A stretch of 64,000 bases of DNA from Prorocentrum cordatum (GCA_963575745.1 CAUYUJ010015511.1:215642-279641), one strand, 5' to 3'. Numbered from the stretch's first letter, positions 44,193 through 56,290 are shown. Translations and numbers: made by a program. The notes: a model not told the origin generated them from the letters alone.

Positions 44193-44506
44193 ATCATCAT
44201 CATCAGCAGCATCATCATCAGCAGCGTCATCATCATCGTCATCATTATCAATAACAACATCATCAACATCAGCATCAGCATCAGCATCATCAGCATCATC
44301 ATCAACATCAACATTAACCGCAGCATCAGCATCAGCATCAGCATCAACATCCTCGTCGCCATCGTCATCGTCACCATCATCACCATCAGCATCATCAGCA
44401 TCACCATCCTCACTACCATCAGCAGCATCATCAACATCATCATCATACTCAGCATCATCAACATCATCGAAATACTCATCATCACAGTCATCATCGGCAA
44501 TAGCAG

Positions 44507-44576
<70 letters not shown>

Positions 44577-44700
44577 GTCATCATCATCATCATCATCATC
44601 GAAATCATCGTCATCACCAGCATTCCTCGTGCCGCATTCCTTCTCCTTTTCTTCTTCCCCAAACCCCTCCTTCTCTCTTTCTCCTCCTCCTCCTCCTCCT
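43760..44700. repeat. CTC and CAT microsatellite block
   Basis: CTC-rich 43765-44000, then (CAT)n and (CAG/CAT)n 44130-44620, CTC-rich to 44700. Poly-Asp, poly-Met and poly-Ser frames are artefacts. Confidence 0.95.
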
Positions 44701-44724
44701 GCTCCTCTTCCTCCTCCTACCCCC

Positions 44725-44900
44725 AAGATGGTCCCAGGAGGGCGAGCATGGCTCAATATAGCCTGCGACGGACCTCCAAGAGGCCTCCAGGCAGCCTCAA
44801 GATGGTCCAAGATATCAGAGCATGGCTCAAGATAGTCTCGGACAGCCCCTAGCCGAGAATGGCTCAAGGCAGCCTCCAAGAGGCCTCAAAAACCCTCCGA
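44725..44900. repeat. Short CAAGATGGT/CCAAGAGGCC satellite patch
   Basis: A few units of subfamily B, with GCATGGCTCAATATAGC and a diverged second copy (CATGGCTCAAGATAG) about 70 bases on. Confidence 0.65.
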
Positions 44901-44929
44901 TCGTGATGTGCTGGTGGGCATGCACGAAG

Positions 44930-45300
44930 CGTCAATAATGTCTTAACAGGAGCGCCTTCAGCATGGTCCCTCTGAGAAGGAATCCTTTGGTAAGGAGTCG
45001 GTGGCAATGCTTATGTTATCCAAAAGAGAATCTACTTTAGCAAGGGTTTCAATTGTGCTGACGCCTGTAGTACGGGGTCCAAAGTACGGATTCCTGTTTA
45101 GTAAGGTTCCATGGGTAAGACCCAGTTACTATGGAGACCTTACTCAAGACACCATTGTTCAAGAGTCCTGGGTAAGGAACACTTGTGTGAGGAAGTCTTA
45201 GTAAGATGCCTGTAAGAAGGGTTCCCTGAGTAAGGGTATCTGTGAGATGGACTCCTCGGTAAGGACGCCTTTAGGGAGGGGGACCGACGGATCCTGTAGA
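44930..45300. repeat. GGATNCCTT repeat tract
   Basis: Phrases such as GTAAGGAACACTTGTG and GTAGTACGGGGTCC; no gene. Confidence 0.65.
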
Positions 45301-45769
45301 AGGATCAGTTTTAATCATCATTTATTAAGAATGAGGGGGCCGAGTGGTCATTCACTGTCCCTGGGCGCGTGACTGAAGTGAGGTTCTGCAATGCGGATTA
45401 TTGTTGTATGTTGTTGTTTGATGTTTGTTGTTTGTTGTTGTTTATTGTCGTCCCCCCCGCGACACGGCCCGCGACCCACCCACGACCTACTCGCGACCCA
45501 CCCGCGACCCACCCGCGACCCACCCGCGACCCACCCCGCGACCCACATGAGACCCACCCGCGAACCACCCCGCGACCCAGCCGCGACCCGGCCCCGACCC
45601 GGCCGCGACCCGGCCCGCGACCCACCCGTGACCCAACTCGCGACCCAGCCACAATGCTTTAACAAAAAATCGGCGGCGGCGAGCTTCTGGCTTCTTCAGA
45701 GCCTCGCAGACTGCCGACGTCCCGCCGCCTCCGCAACTGCGGGGTGCTACGCAATCAAAACCCCAATTT
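45301..45769. repeat. (CCCGCGACCCA)n minisatellite and flanks
   Basis: About 16 units of CCCGCGACCCA and variants at 45455-45650, preceded by TTGTTG-rich sequence (45405-45445). A CpG-rich GGTCGCGGGT strand lies opposite. No gene. Confidence 0.88.
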
Positions 45770-46435
45770 AATGAGGTGCCAGTATGAAGGATCCCTTTCG
45801 TAAGGTGTCAGTACTAACAGGGGTGCCTGTAGTGTTGGACCCCTGATCAAGATGCTTGTAGTAAGAATTAACTAAGGGAGGGGTCACTGAGGTGCCCGTA
45901 GCAAGGATGCTTGTAGAACGGATTCCTCTGTAAGTATGCCTGTAGGAAAAACAACTCCTTAGTCAGGATGCCTCTGGCAAGGAGTCATCAATAAGGAATC
46001 CTTCGCAAAACGTCCCATGCTTCATGTTCAAAGGATCTCTTGGTGCGGGTGCCTTTGTTTCGAAAGGGGTCCTTGGCAACCACCTAAATTGAAAGAACTC
46101 CTTAGTAAGAATCCCTTTAGAAAGAGCCCTCAGTAAGAAATCATTGAGTAGATGATCATTCTTAGGGATGTTATTAGCAACGCCTTCCTGACTGTCCTAT
46201 CTATGAAGGATTCCTTAGTACAGGGTGCCGTTGGTAAGGATTCCTTGGTAATAACATCATTTTAGTACGCATACCTCAGTAAGGATGCCTTCGGTGAGGA
46301 TTCCCCCAGTTAAGGGTTCCTAAAGAATTTCTTGAGTAAGGATTCCTGTAGAGAGTGATCGTTCAGGAGAGTTCCCGTCGGAAGCGTTCCATAATAAGGA
46401 TCCCTTCAGTAAGGGGCTCCTGAAATAAAGGAACC
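45770..46435. repeat. GGATNCCTT repeat tract
   Basis: Clear phrases AAGGATTCCTTAGTA, AAGGATTCCTTGGTAA and CAGTAAGGATGCCTTCG. Same family as 1-600 and 42480-42955. Confidence 0.8.
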
Positions 46436-48000
46436 ACAGAAAGGGGGTCGAAGGAGGAGAAGGGAAGAGAAGGACGGCGGGCCTGGGGGAAAGGTCCCCG
46501 AACACAGAAACCGACCCTCGAAATCCACTGGCATGTGTTTTCGTGTGGGGGAAGCGGGAAGAAGGGGCCAGAGGATGTAAATAGGAGGGATGCTGTTGTT
46601 CCTGTGTTTTGTTTTCGCCCAGGGGAAACCAATCTCTGCTCCGCCACAAAAGGAATCAATCCCCCCCCCTCACGCACACAAGGAATCGCTGTGTAACCTC
46701 AGACCAAGGACATCGATGTGTAACCAGAACCCCTCTCCCTCAGATAATCGATCCCACAGAATTCAGAAAAAGCTCGGAGAGCAGCGAGGCTAGCCTTCTT
46801 TCACCCAGAGCGTGTTGAACAACAATCCTTAACAAAAACACTGGGTCCCGCTATGCCCCCCAAACGAGGGGGAGGGGGGTAGGACAAGTAACTGTTAAGC
46901 GGTTATCGGGGGGCTATGAGAGAGGTGGTATCGAGGGGTCCCCCCGTCGCCTGCCTGCCTCTTACCCTCTCTTCATCTTCCCGCTCTCCTCTTCTCCACT
47001 CCAGCTTCTCGATCCCTCGTCACATCCTCAGCCTCTTCGTCGCCTCTGCCCGCAGCGCTGTCTTTCTCACCCCATGTCAGATCCGCCCCTCGGTCATCAT
47101 CTTCGGAGTATCCATCCTCTGTGTAAGCTTCTATCCTTTTTTCCTCCCCCTCCTCTTCCCCCTCTTCCCCCTCCTCCTCCTCCTGCTCCTCCTCCTCCTC
47201 CTCCTCCTCATGTTCGAACTTTTTCTTAATGTGTCCGCACTCTTCCTCCCCCTCCTACCCCACCTACCCACCACCAAATGCCTCCTCCATTAGATGAATT
47301 CCCCTGTCCGTCTCGTTATAGTGAACCGCGTCTGACCAGCCGGATCAATCAACATGATGTAACCGTCACCCTCCCCCCCTTACCTGGTTCTTCATCCTCT
47401 TGCCTTTCCCCCCCCCTTGCCTTCCTCATTCCCTCCATGATCTTCTCCCTGGTCCTGCCGCTGCCCGAGATACCTCCTCCTCCTCATCATCCATGTGTTC
47501 ATCCTCTTCCTCTTCCGGAGGAAACAGGAGGAAGGAGAGGAAATAGGAATATAGAGGATGCAGGGGGGCATTTCTTTCATCCTCCCTAATAACCAAAAAA
47601 ACGCGGTGTCGACTCCCATTCCTTCCATCCGTCACCTCCTCCCCCATCCCACTCGCCTTCCCGGCGCCCTCTTCCTCTACATACCTTCTCACGCTCCTCG
47701 TCCCTTCCCGCCTCACCCTCCTGCCCCCCGCTCCTCCCGCGCACTCCTCTCTCACCCCCCCCCCTTCCTCCCCCACCCCTTACCTGCCCTCCCAATCGTC
47801 TTCCCCCACCCCGCCTCATCACCCCTCTCCCTTCTGGAGCTCCCCGCAAGTCCCTGCAGAGGCCCCTGGAACTCTCTGGAGGTCCTCCGAAGCCTCCTGG
47901 AGGCTCCAGGAACGACCTCCCAAACATCCCAAACCATTGCTTCCCAGCCCTCGATCCTCCCTCCCACTCCCCCATATCTCTTCGGAGGGAGGGAGTAGGA
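46436..48000. other. Pyrimidine-rich, no recognisable gene
   Basis: CTC-rich at 47130-47215 and 47620-47830; 47835-47930 has repeated CTGGAGG/CCTCC phrases. Overlapping frames are low complexity on both strands. Confidence 0.55.
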
Positions 48001-48559
48001 TTTGCGGGATTTCCGCCATCACGTAGTGATAACCAGACTAGGATGCTCGGCACTTCGGGAACAGGCCGCGAGCTATCCTGTCAAGATGCTCGCGCCTGGC
48101 CTTAGAAAACGAAAGCTTGCACTTTCCCCCAGACCTCTAAGCTGGGTCTGTCCGTACAAAACCACACGTGCGACAAAACCAAACCTTAAGGTCTGTAGGA
48201 AAAGTCAAGGCGTGTGGGGGGATGAGCCCAACCATCAGCTAAGTGCAAGCGCCGTCCCTCAGGAATTCGACACAACTCACTGTTCACATGCAGGAAAAGG
48301 AAGCACTCACTTGTTAACCATTCGGCCACCACCGCACTGGTCGCGGAGCCTTTACACAGGCGCACGCCCTCCCATGCTCGGTCAAGGTATGTGCGGGCGC
48401 GAAGCGTGCAAGAGCGATAGGAGGGGGAGGGGGAGGTGGGTGAGGGACTCTACTAGCACCCCGAGCTCTCTGATTACCAGAAAGCTGAGACGCTCGAACG
48501 GAGTCTAAGCCGACTCGCAACAACCTCCCTCGAACAAGACGGGCCCGATGATCGACGCT
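48001..48559. other. Probable 3' region of LINE B; no gene recognised
   Basis: Lies downstream (minus strand) of the RNase H remnant. No zinc knuckle, poly(A) or terminal repeat was identified, so the element's 3' end is undefined. Confidence 0.35.
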
Positions 48560-48960
48560 GTGGGTAGTATGCCGACCCTCGGGCGAGACCCGCGTTCGCG
48601 CGGCGGCCTCGCCCGCCATGGCATCCACGCAAATGTTCCCGAGCACCAGCCACGAGGGAATACGACGAGTGAGAACTTCAGATCCAGGCGGCTAAGACGG
48701 GACCTGAGCCACCACAATGCACGCGGGCGACCTGCCCTGAGAAACCAGCAGCTTGCCAATCTCTCTCTCCACATGTCAGACTGTGGGCCTTGGGGCCCGC
48801 GGGGAACTTCGGCGTGCCAGCCCCGGGCAACTTCATCTCAATCCGTAACATACAGAAGAACGCATACACTAAAACGCAAAGCCCACTACAAGGCCTTAAG
48901 TTCTCCTCCGGGGACGCTCTGCACAACGTCAGTTAGAGGTCCCATCAGGAAGGGCCCTTC
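48560..48960 (-). pseudogene. LINE B RNase H remnant
   Basis: Minus strand: DVVQSVPGGELKAL (Glu of the second catalytic position), then in other frames DMWREIGKLLVSQG and IPSWLVLGNICVDAMAGEAA. The GN-x-x-x-DA-x-AGEAA ending is the RNase H C-terminal pattern with its last catalytic Asp. Stops and frame changes separate the pieces, so no enzyme is encoded. RNase H in LINEs removes RNA from the new hybrid. Confidence 0.7.
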
Positions 48961-48974
48961 AATGCCTACACGCC

Positions 48975-50312
48975 TCAGTTGGGGGCCGAGAGCGCCACGA
49001 CCCCCTGGGGCGCCCCCGGCGCGACCAGGGGCCCAGCTGAGGTCCCAACACCAAGGCGCCCCGCCCCGAGACCGTCGCCCCATAGACGGCGCCCGCAGAT
49101 CTGCTCCACAGCGGGCGGGGGCTGTATGGAGGTCCAGGCAAAGGGGATTAAACCTCTCATCCAGGAAAAAGGGTAGGCCTCATATTCAGCAACAGCCCGA
49201 GGGAGCAAGTCGTTAGACTCATCGAAAGCACGACACGAGACCCTTGATTCGTTGAACAAGTCCAGCAGCGGCGGAGCGGAATGTCCTGCTCGGCACCGCA
49301 TCGGCCACGCAGATCGCCCGCTCGGAGACCTGCTTCGTGGCCGCGCACCTTCGGCCAACAACCTCCGGCCGCCGCCGTCGCCAGGAGCCCCGACAACTGT
49401 TTGCCCATGCGCGCGCAGCAGGTCCACGACTATCTCGCGCAGCGAGCACATGTCCGCGCCTCCCTCCAATCCCCCACCACAGAACAAGGTAGAGGCGCCC
49501 TGCCACTTCTTCAGCGCGTGCGCTCGCTGCAACTCATCCAGAAGACGGGCGGCCTGGTCCAGGGCCCCGAAATCCTCGCTGTCAACTTGCCACGCGCGAA
49601 CTTCAGAGGAACCGTCATACGGCCCAGTCCAATCAGTAGGAGTGTTAGGCGACCATCCAGCTCCAAGCAAATATACGATCGCCGCAACCATCGGGCCTCT
49701 GACATGTCGCACGCGCTGCCCGAGAGGAAGGAGGAGCATGTGTGCCGCAACTTTCGGCACAGCCAACTCGATTGATCTCTTCAACCTGGCCTCAGAGAGC
49801 CAGACTGCCAACCGTTGTGAAATACATTGCCTCGGTAGCGGATGACCAGGGTCACGTCCAGACAATCTGATCGATACGAGTGTTGTCAGGCATCTGCAGC
49901 GCTTCGACGAGCCATCTGCTGCCCCTAGTCGGTGGCGAATGGCCAGCACCGTCGGCCCGAGTTGCCCATGCACGTGGTGTCCGTAGATGGCCGCCGCCTG
50001 CGGCTCTGCTCGCTGGAGCTTGACAGAGGCCTGCCATCGGCGAGAGGCCTGTACAAAACGGCGCAAACGAGCGTGATACTGCCCCGAACTCAGCTGCCTC
50101 TGCCGAGCGGTGGCGCGCCCTTGGCGCCTCCCACAGCTGAGGCCAACGCCCAGGCACGCCGTCTGGATAGCCGCTCGCAAGTGAACGCCTCTGCGGCGCA
50201 GCGCTCGCACTACCGCTACAGCATCGGCATGGCGCGAACAAAATGATGACGCTCTTGTCCGCCAGGCTGATGTGCAAGCGCTTGAACTCCATAGCCGCCC
50301 TGATGCCTCCAC
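48975..50312 (-). pseudogene. LINE B post-RT region
   Basis: A 445-codon open stretch with RRRGVHLRAAIQTACLGVGL, an Arg/Ala-rich segment, AIYGHHVHGQLGPTVLAIRH, RDPGHPLPRQCISQRLAVW and YEAYPFSWMRGLIPFAWTSI. This succession (Gly-Val-Asp-like start, Arg-rich helices, xGxxP segments, RGLIP before RNase H) is how the segment after the RT thumb reads in dinoflagellate LINEs. The open frame is long, so this is the least damaged part. Function beyond being part of the polyprotein is unknown. Confidence 0.65.
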
Positions 50313-50369
50313 GGATCCCGGTGGAGCTCACATGCTGTCTCGACCATGGCACTCGCTGCGGCACATGAT

Positions 50370-50960
50370 CAAACCGCGTGCGTTCTCCGAGAGAACTGAC
50401 AGAACTGATGAGCCGCCGACGCACAGTCGCCTCGATGCACTTGGCGAACCTCGCGCCGTTCCGCAGGCCCTGCCAACATCGCCGCGCACGTTGGACCCCA
50501 AAGGGTTCTGAGCAACAGCTGAGTTGTTCCAACATGCGTGGCACTAAGCAAACCGAAGGTTCCAGACATAAAATCATAAGTGGGAATCCTTTTCCAAAGC
50601 ACGTTGGGCGAGAGGCTCGAATCCAACAGAATCGTAGAAAGAGACGATATCCCATGACGGGTGGCCACTCGGGATTTGCAACCTCGCGTGGACATCATCT
50701 TCCAACGCCCGTGTACACGCCCCTTTTCAGGGCGCTGTCCCCAGCGATGGCTGCGCCCCAGTGGCCCACCTCATCCTGCACGATGGGCCACTCCTTCATC
50801 TCCACCTCCCGGGCAATGGACCAAGCTCTGGCCAGCATTGCGATCAGGCCGATGACCGGATTTGTTGCCCAGTAGTCTGCCCGAAATACGAAGGCTTTGC
50901 CATGGCCACGGCAACGCTTGTTCGATAGGCAAGGACAAATCACAGAGAGCCTGTATCCCT
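50370..50960 (-). pseudogene. LINE B reverse transcriptase remnant
   Basis: Frame 50695-50943 has NPVIGLIAMLARAWSIAR and VGHWGAAIAGDSALKR, the RT entry segment (x-R-P-I-x-L-L-x-x-x-x-R-x-W). Frames 50369-50698 and 49852-50655 carry the palm/thumb with ISSLSTILLDSSLSPNVLW and FKRLHISLADKSVI. The catalytic (Y/F)xDD box is not recognisable. Frame changes between all pieces show it is dead. Confidence 0.68.
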
Positions 50961-50999
50961 TTCATCTGGCAAGCGTTGAAAGCCGACTGGCGAGAGCTG

Positions 51000-51993
51000 G
51001 TCAACGCAAAGACCTGCCCGCGGCTTCATCCGAGATACAGCCGATCTCACGCCAGTCAGTGTGAGAGGGGTCGCTGCTCGATCCCCGCTCGTTCCTTCAC
51101 AGCAACGCACGTGCGAATGAAGGCTTGCGCATGGAGTGATTTGCTTCGAACTTGCGAACCACGACATCCTTGGGATGTACCAGAACTCCATCTCCCGTTA
51201 GGACATGCGGCTCATCGCACGCAGGATCGGGGTCTTTAATCATACAATGTAACTCTCCGTGGGAATCAAATGACGATGACCACTGTTAAAATTCGCGAAG
51301 CGACGCAGCCGCCGCCTTGTTGCGCGCCCTCATGGATGCACGGAACGCCTGTTCTTCTAGACTTGGCAGAGCTAGATGTCCAAGTCAATCAGACTGCGAA
51401 GCAAGCCCAAGCAATGCTCCCAGTGCCCTGCGCCCGCGGGACAGGATGCTCCAGCGCCGCCCAGTGGTTGGTCAGCCAGACGAGCCCCTGCAGCGGCCAA
51501 CTGGCCCAGTTGGGCCGCGCCGTTCTGACGTCGCCGATGCCTGGCTGCCCTCTGCACCGCGCTGTGGGCCCTCGCCCGCCATGCCGATGCCGCCCTTCAA
51601 CGGCTGCAGGCGGATGTGCTCTGCCTGCTGGGCCGCCGCGAGCCCGAGAGCGCAGCCTGCGCTCCGAGACCTGGCGCGGGTGCCGAGCTCATGGCGAGGC
51701 AAGACGGCCTGCTCTGCGGTCTCCACCCACCGCGAGAAGGCATTGCTAACTGGAAGAATGCGGGGACCTCCGACGCCGAAGGCCACCGACTGCTGAACGG
51801 GAGACCAGACGTCGCGAATAGATCGTGAACGCCAAGAATCGAGGGGCTCGACGCGCGAAAAGGGGCTCGAGGAAGCCGGGAGAGGAGCAGGAGACGCGCC
51901 GGCACCAGCAGGGGCGAGGCCCCCGGCCCGCCCCCTCCCGGGGGTCGACGTTCCCAGGACACTCAGCTTGGATGGGCAATCTTGCGACCTCAA
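51000..51993 (-). pseudogene. LINE B linker between endonuclease and RT
   Basis: Frame 51472-51993 includes AFSRWVETAEQAVLPRHEL, which matches the region before RT in this LINE group. 51000-51470 has no recognisable pieces. Confidence 0.5.
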
Positions 51994-52088
51994 CCTCGCC
52001 CGACCGAACCCACCCCAGGGGGACTCGAATTCTCGCGACTGGCCGCCCCTACTGGAACGAAACTAGACTCGTCGGCCCAAGGGTCTTC

Positions 52089-52604
52089 TTACCCGGGACA
52101 GAACTCCAAAAATTCAAGTACGGGGCCCCGAGGGCCCGTGTCCTCGTCGCGAACGACCTTGGACGAAACCGCGGGACATGGGTCGATAGCTACAGGCCCC
52201 TGAGCGGCGCGAGGCTCACCATGCAAAACTTCGCCGTGCAAGTCGCCGCAGTCAATGCAAATGCGCCCACGTTTTGCGTCAGCTGCCGCCCGGTACTTAG
52301 CGCTGGAAATAGATCCTGCCACTGCCACTGCTGATGGACGGACAGCCTGAGGCAAACGCGCCGCAAACACGAAAGTGCGAGAGATGAGCTGCTCTCCAGC
52401 TCCGCGCAACTTCGCTTCCAGGCCAAAGCGCGGGGCCCATGGTGCGTCAACAACAGCGCTGACGCCCAAGATGCATGGGGCGCAACACTCCGAAGCTATG
52501 GCGACATCGATGTGCGAAATAGATTTCCCTCCTATGCTGGCGCGCTCGACATCGGCCCTGCGCCTGCGATCACTCAGCCGACTCGCCCGCAGAAGTCGCT
52601 CCAA
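52089..52604 (-). pseudogene. LINE B endonuclease C-terminal part
   Basis: The chain ISHIDVAIASECCAP followed by VVDAPWAPRFGLEAKLRG is the end of an exonuclease-endonuclease-phosphatase fold: a (S/V)-x-I-D-x-x-x-x-S strand, then the W-x-P-H-F/W-x-P-R-F-G-L segment where the catalytic His would sit (Arg here). The N-terminal half with the catalytic Glu was not recognised between 52604 and 53226. Loss of the His and of the upstream half means it is inactive. Confidence 0.6.
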
Positions 52605-53225
52605 ACAACAACAGTCGCATCAATGATAGTCGCCAACAACGAGCCGCGGCAATTGGACTGACTGGAGACACGCACTTAGCTTCGAAAATCTTGGAACATT
52701 TTCACACACTGCACAGATGGGCGAGCGTAAAACTATACTATAGGCAACGAGAAACCACTCATGTGAACCAGCGACGGCATGAAACCGTCGCGGGCGCCTG
52801 AGCCTTCCGCGCAGTAACTACCGGCAATTGATGGGCGCTCCTGTGCCCCTGGACGAGGGGGGCCCCCCTTCCCTCGCTGGCGCGCCCCATCCGTCGCCGC
52901 CGAGGTCGATCTCCCCACGCCTCTCGCAGCATTGTCCAAACGCTTTACCTTGGGCGCCCTCGCCCGTTTAGCGCACTTCGCGCGAGTGCGCTTGCAGACG
53001 TGACTCGCAAGGGCGCCGCGGACAACGCACTTGCTGAGGGCGCCCTCCGTTTTCAAATAGTTCCCAGACTTCGGGCCCAGGCAAGTGATGTCGCTGTAAA
53101 ACATGGCGCTGCTCGCCTCGTCATCCGAACTGGTGGAAATCGAAGCTCCAGCACCTGGTGGATCTCGCGGCTGGGTGGCGGCCGCCTCCACTGAACGGAC
53201 CGCCGCCGCGAGACCTCGCGCATCC

Positions 53226-54233
53226 TCACCAGCGGCCCCAGCCGCCTTCTTCGCGGCGTTTCCCCCCAGGGGACTGCGCCGCGAGGGCGCGCGCCATCTC
53301 CGCCTTGCTCTCTGCCTTGGGCGGCGAGCTAGGCGCCCCGGCGGCCGTCGGCAGCGCCGCCCCCGCGCCCTGCGTCGCCGCCTCCGCGCGAGCCCCACTC
53401 GCGCGGGCGCCCCCCGCACATGCCGCCTCGGCCGCCGCCGCCGCCGCTGCCGCGCCAGCCCCAGCAGCGCTCGTGACCGCGACTTCGGGCGCAACCTCCT
53501 CGGTTTCCGCCTTCCTCTTCTTCACGTGTCTCTCCTGGGCCCTCTCGCGCAGCGCCGGGGCCTCGGCGCGACACTTCCCGACCTGCTCCGCCTTGGACAC
53601 GAGGCTCTCCTTGACCTGCTGCACCTCGCGCTCCACGGCCATCCACTCATCGCGCGCACCCTCGGTGACCTCCTCCATGGAGTCGATATGCTTGAAAAAC
53701 TCCTCGTCCCACGTGACGCTCATCATGGGAGGCTGGGTCGACGTCGTTGGACCGCACTCAGAGAGTGTTCCGGCGCCCACCCCCCCTGTGGCCAGACCAA
53801 CTTCACGTGCGAGGGCCACCGCCGTCGTACGCTTGTTGATCTCAACAAAAGCCAGCGCACGCGCCGTCTCCTCCCCCTTAGCCTGTGCCTTCAACTTCTT
53901 CAAACGCTTGGCGGCTTGAGAGGCTGCCTGAGAATGCTTCACCGACGCATCCTTCCACGCACCCTCAGCTCGTCGAGCTGCCTCGGCCGCCGACACAAAA
54001 GAGACTGCTGGCGTAGCTGCCGCCCTCTCTGCCGCCGCTCTTTGCTCTTCCAGGACCTGCTTGCTCACTGGGTCCGAGAGGCGCCTCATGGCCGTGACGA
54101 GCGCTTGGATGGTGTCCGTGACGTCCTTCTTGGGGCCGCCTCCACATTCTGCAAAACTGGCTGTTGCTGGCAACCTCCGCTGCTCTCGGGCTTTGGCACA
54201 TACAACTTGACCGGTTTGTTTCACTGGCGACAC
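53226..54233 (-). pseudogene. LINE B ORF1-like coiled-coil protein
   Basis: A 335-codon frame. The N-terminus is Pro/Lys rich; residues ~40-150 form a long Ala/Glu/Lys helix (EEQRAAAERAAATPAVSF, AAKRLKKLKAQAKGEET); a middle part has TWDEEFFKHIDSMEEVTEGA; a second helix ends in KKRKAETEEVAPEV, and an Ala-rich tail follows. It fits the nucleic-acid-binding, trimerising ORF1 position of LINEs, though no RRM or zinc knuckle is visible. The C-terminal continuation is probably in another frame (52733-53494), indicating a frameshift near 53230-53300. A host coiled-coil protein is the alternative. Confidence 0.6.
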
Positions 54234-54240
54234 CGACCTG

Positions 54241-54680
54241 CGTTCTGCTGCAATTTACTGTTGAACTCCCGTGTGCCGCATGACGCGCATTAGCTCCAGG
54301 GTCTGGACATACTGCCTCTGCCGCCGAACTCACGAGCGCCGCCTCGCTTTCGACAGCCCAACTATCCGCCCCAAGGACGAGCGGCGAGTGGACTGCCCCC
54401 CACGCGCCACGTGGAGGCGCGAGGTTGGGCAGGCGAGCTGCCAAAATGGTGTTCGAGCCCCAGTTGATTGAGTCGGAGGGAGGGAGTCGGGAAGAGGAAA
54501 AGGAGGGAGGAGGAGCAGCAGGAGGAAGTGGATGGGGGAGCAGGACGACGATCCTCGATCATCGATTTTCCCTCCCCCCAGCACGCACTCCCAGGCAAGC
54601 GCGGGTCCTTGTCGGTCTTCGGCGACGGGGGTTTCGTCTTGACCGCGCGGGCCTGTCCTCCTCCCACGGCCTCGGCAGGT
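54241..54680. other. No recognisable gene
   Basis: Probable LINE B 5' flank; no motif on either strand. Confidence 0.4.
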
Positions 54681-55045
54681 CCACTGGAATATTTCTCCAC
54701 ACTTCGTTGTCTATCCCTCCCTCGCTTTCCCTCTCCCCCTCTCTCTCTCGCGCGCGTTCCCTCTCTATCTCTTTCTACCTCCCCCTCTCTCTATATTTCT
54801 CTTTCTACCTCGCTCTCTCTCTCTCTCTCTCTGTCTCTTGGTTGCTTGTTGTTATTTGTTGTTGCTGTTGTTGGTTCTCTCCCTCTCTCTCTCCCTCTCT
54901 CTCGCTCTCTAGCATCCACGTGTTCTTCCTGGTCCTAGTCTCTCCTCCTCTTCCTCCTGCTCCTCCTCCTCCTCCTCTTCCTGCTCCTCTTCCTCCTCCT
55001 CCTCCTCCTCCTCCTCCTCCTCCTCCTCCCCCTCCTCTCATCGCT
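54681..55045. repeat. CT-rich and (CTC)n microsatellites
   Basis: CTCTCT runs 54715-54920, a TTGTTG patch at 54840-54872, then CTC runs 54945-55035. Confidence 0.95.
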
Positions 55046-55365
55046 TCCCGAACGTAGTGCTTGCACTGAGTCGCTATAGGGTTCCCCTTCTGCCTCCATC
55101 TGATCGGCTGGGGGGGTCACAGTCGCCAACCGTGGCCGCCCGTGGGCGCCTCGTAAGCGACCTATGCGTTGGCCAAAACTTCCCGGACTTTGCCCAATCG
55201 CCGTCCAAGGCGACCCGTGATGGGAGCCTCGTGGGCGCCGCGTAAACGCCCGTGGGCACATCGTGACCGCCTCGTGCGTTCGCCGTTTTTCGCCTGGTCG
55301 CCGACCTGGTGGCCGGCAGGAATTCTGCATTTCTGCGGCCGCGCACTTCCTCGTCGTCCTCATCA
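55046..55365. other. Short unique stretch; tandem-like GTGGGCGCCTCGT phrases
   Basis: CGTGGGCGCCTCGTAAGCG (about 55140), GCCTCGTGGGCGCCGCGTAA (about 55220) and CCGCCTCGTGCGTTCGCCG are diverged copies with about 75-bp spacing. No gene seen. Confidence 0.5.
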
Positions 55366-55796
55366 GCACAATCGTTATCGTCATCATCAGTGTCATCATT
55401 GCCATCGTCATCGTAATCATCACCATCATCCTGATCATCCTCATCCTCATCCTCATCCCCCTCCTCATCATCATCTTCATCACCATCGTTATCACCCCGA
55501 CTCTCACCAGCTTCATCACCATCACCATCATCGTCATCATCATCATTATCATCATCATCCGAATCATCATCGTGCTCCTACTCGTCCTCACCAATTTCAT
55601 CATCAGCAGCATCAAATCATCATCAGCATCATCAGCATCATCATCATCATCAGCTTCAGCATCACCATCGTCATCAACACCACCGATGTCATCATAGCCA
55701 ACGTCGATGTCGTCGCCCTGGTTATTGTTCTGTTTGCGCCCTTTCTATTCATCTTCAAAGATCACCGCGTCATTATCATCATCATCACCATCATCG

Positions 55797-55858
<62 letters not shown>

Positions 55859-56290
55859 GCCAGCGTCGTCGTTGCCACAGGCATTACCATCACTATAAAC
55901 TTCACCACCATCTTCATAGTCGTCGCCGACATCGTTCCCACAGTCGCCATGAACATCTTCCTCCTCCTCCTCCTTATCCTCCTGGTCCGCCTCATCATGA
56001 AACAGCATCATCAGTATCAGCATCAGCATCGTCATCCTTATCCGTATCATCATCGTCATCATCATCATCACAATCATCACAATCATCAGCATCATCATTA
56101 CCATTACTGTCATCATCATCATCGTTGTCAGCCATTCCCCATCCTCACCATGATCATCAGCGACACCATCATCATCAGCAGCATCATCATAATCATCAGC
56201 ATCAGCATCGGCCTCGTCATCATCGTCATAATTCTCATCAGCATCATCATCATCATAATCGTCATCATCATCGTCAACGTAGCTATCGGC
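55366..56290. repeat. (CAT)n-rich microsatellite region
   Basis: ATC/CAT runs with CAG, CGT and CAC substitutions; purest at 55770-55858. Poly-Asp, poly-Met and poly-Ile/His frames are artefacts. Confidence 0.97.

Larger units (their letters stand above)
48560..54240 (-). mobile_element. LINE B: decayed full-architecture non-LTR retrotransposon
   Basis: Minus-strand order: coiled-coil ORF1 (54233-53226), endonuclease C-terminal part (52604-52300), linker (51993-51472), RT (50960-50370), post-RT region (50312-48975) and RNase H (48960-48560). That order is the known layout of dinoflagellate LINEs. Many frameshifts and stops break every part, so it is a relic. Parts are listed separately. Confidence 0.78.

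Noticed and set aside
43796-44879. Poly-Met, poly-Asp and poly-Ser proteins
   Set aside because: Translations of (CAT)n and (CTC)n microsatellites.
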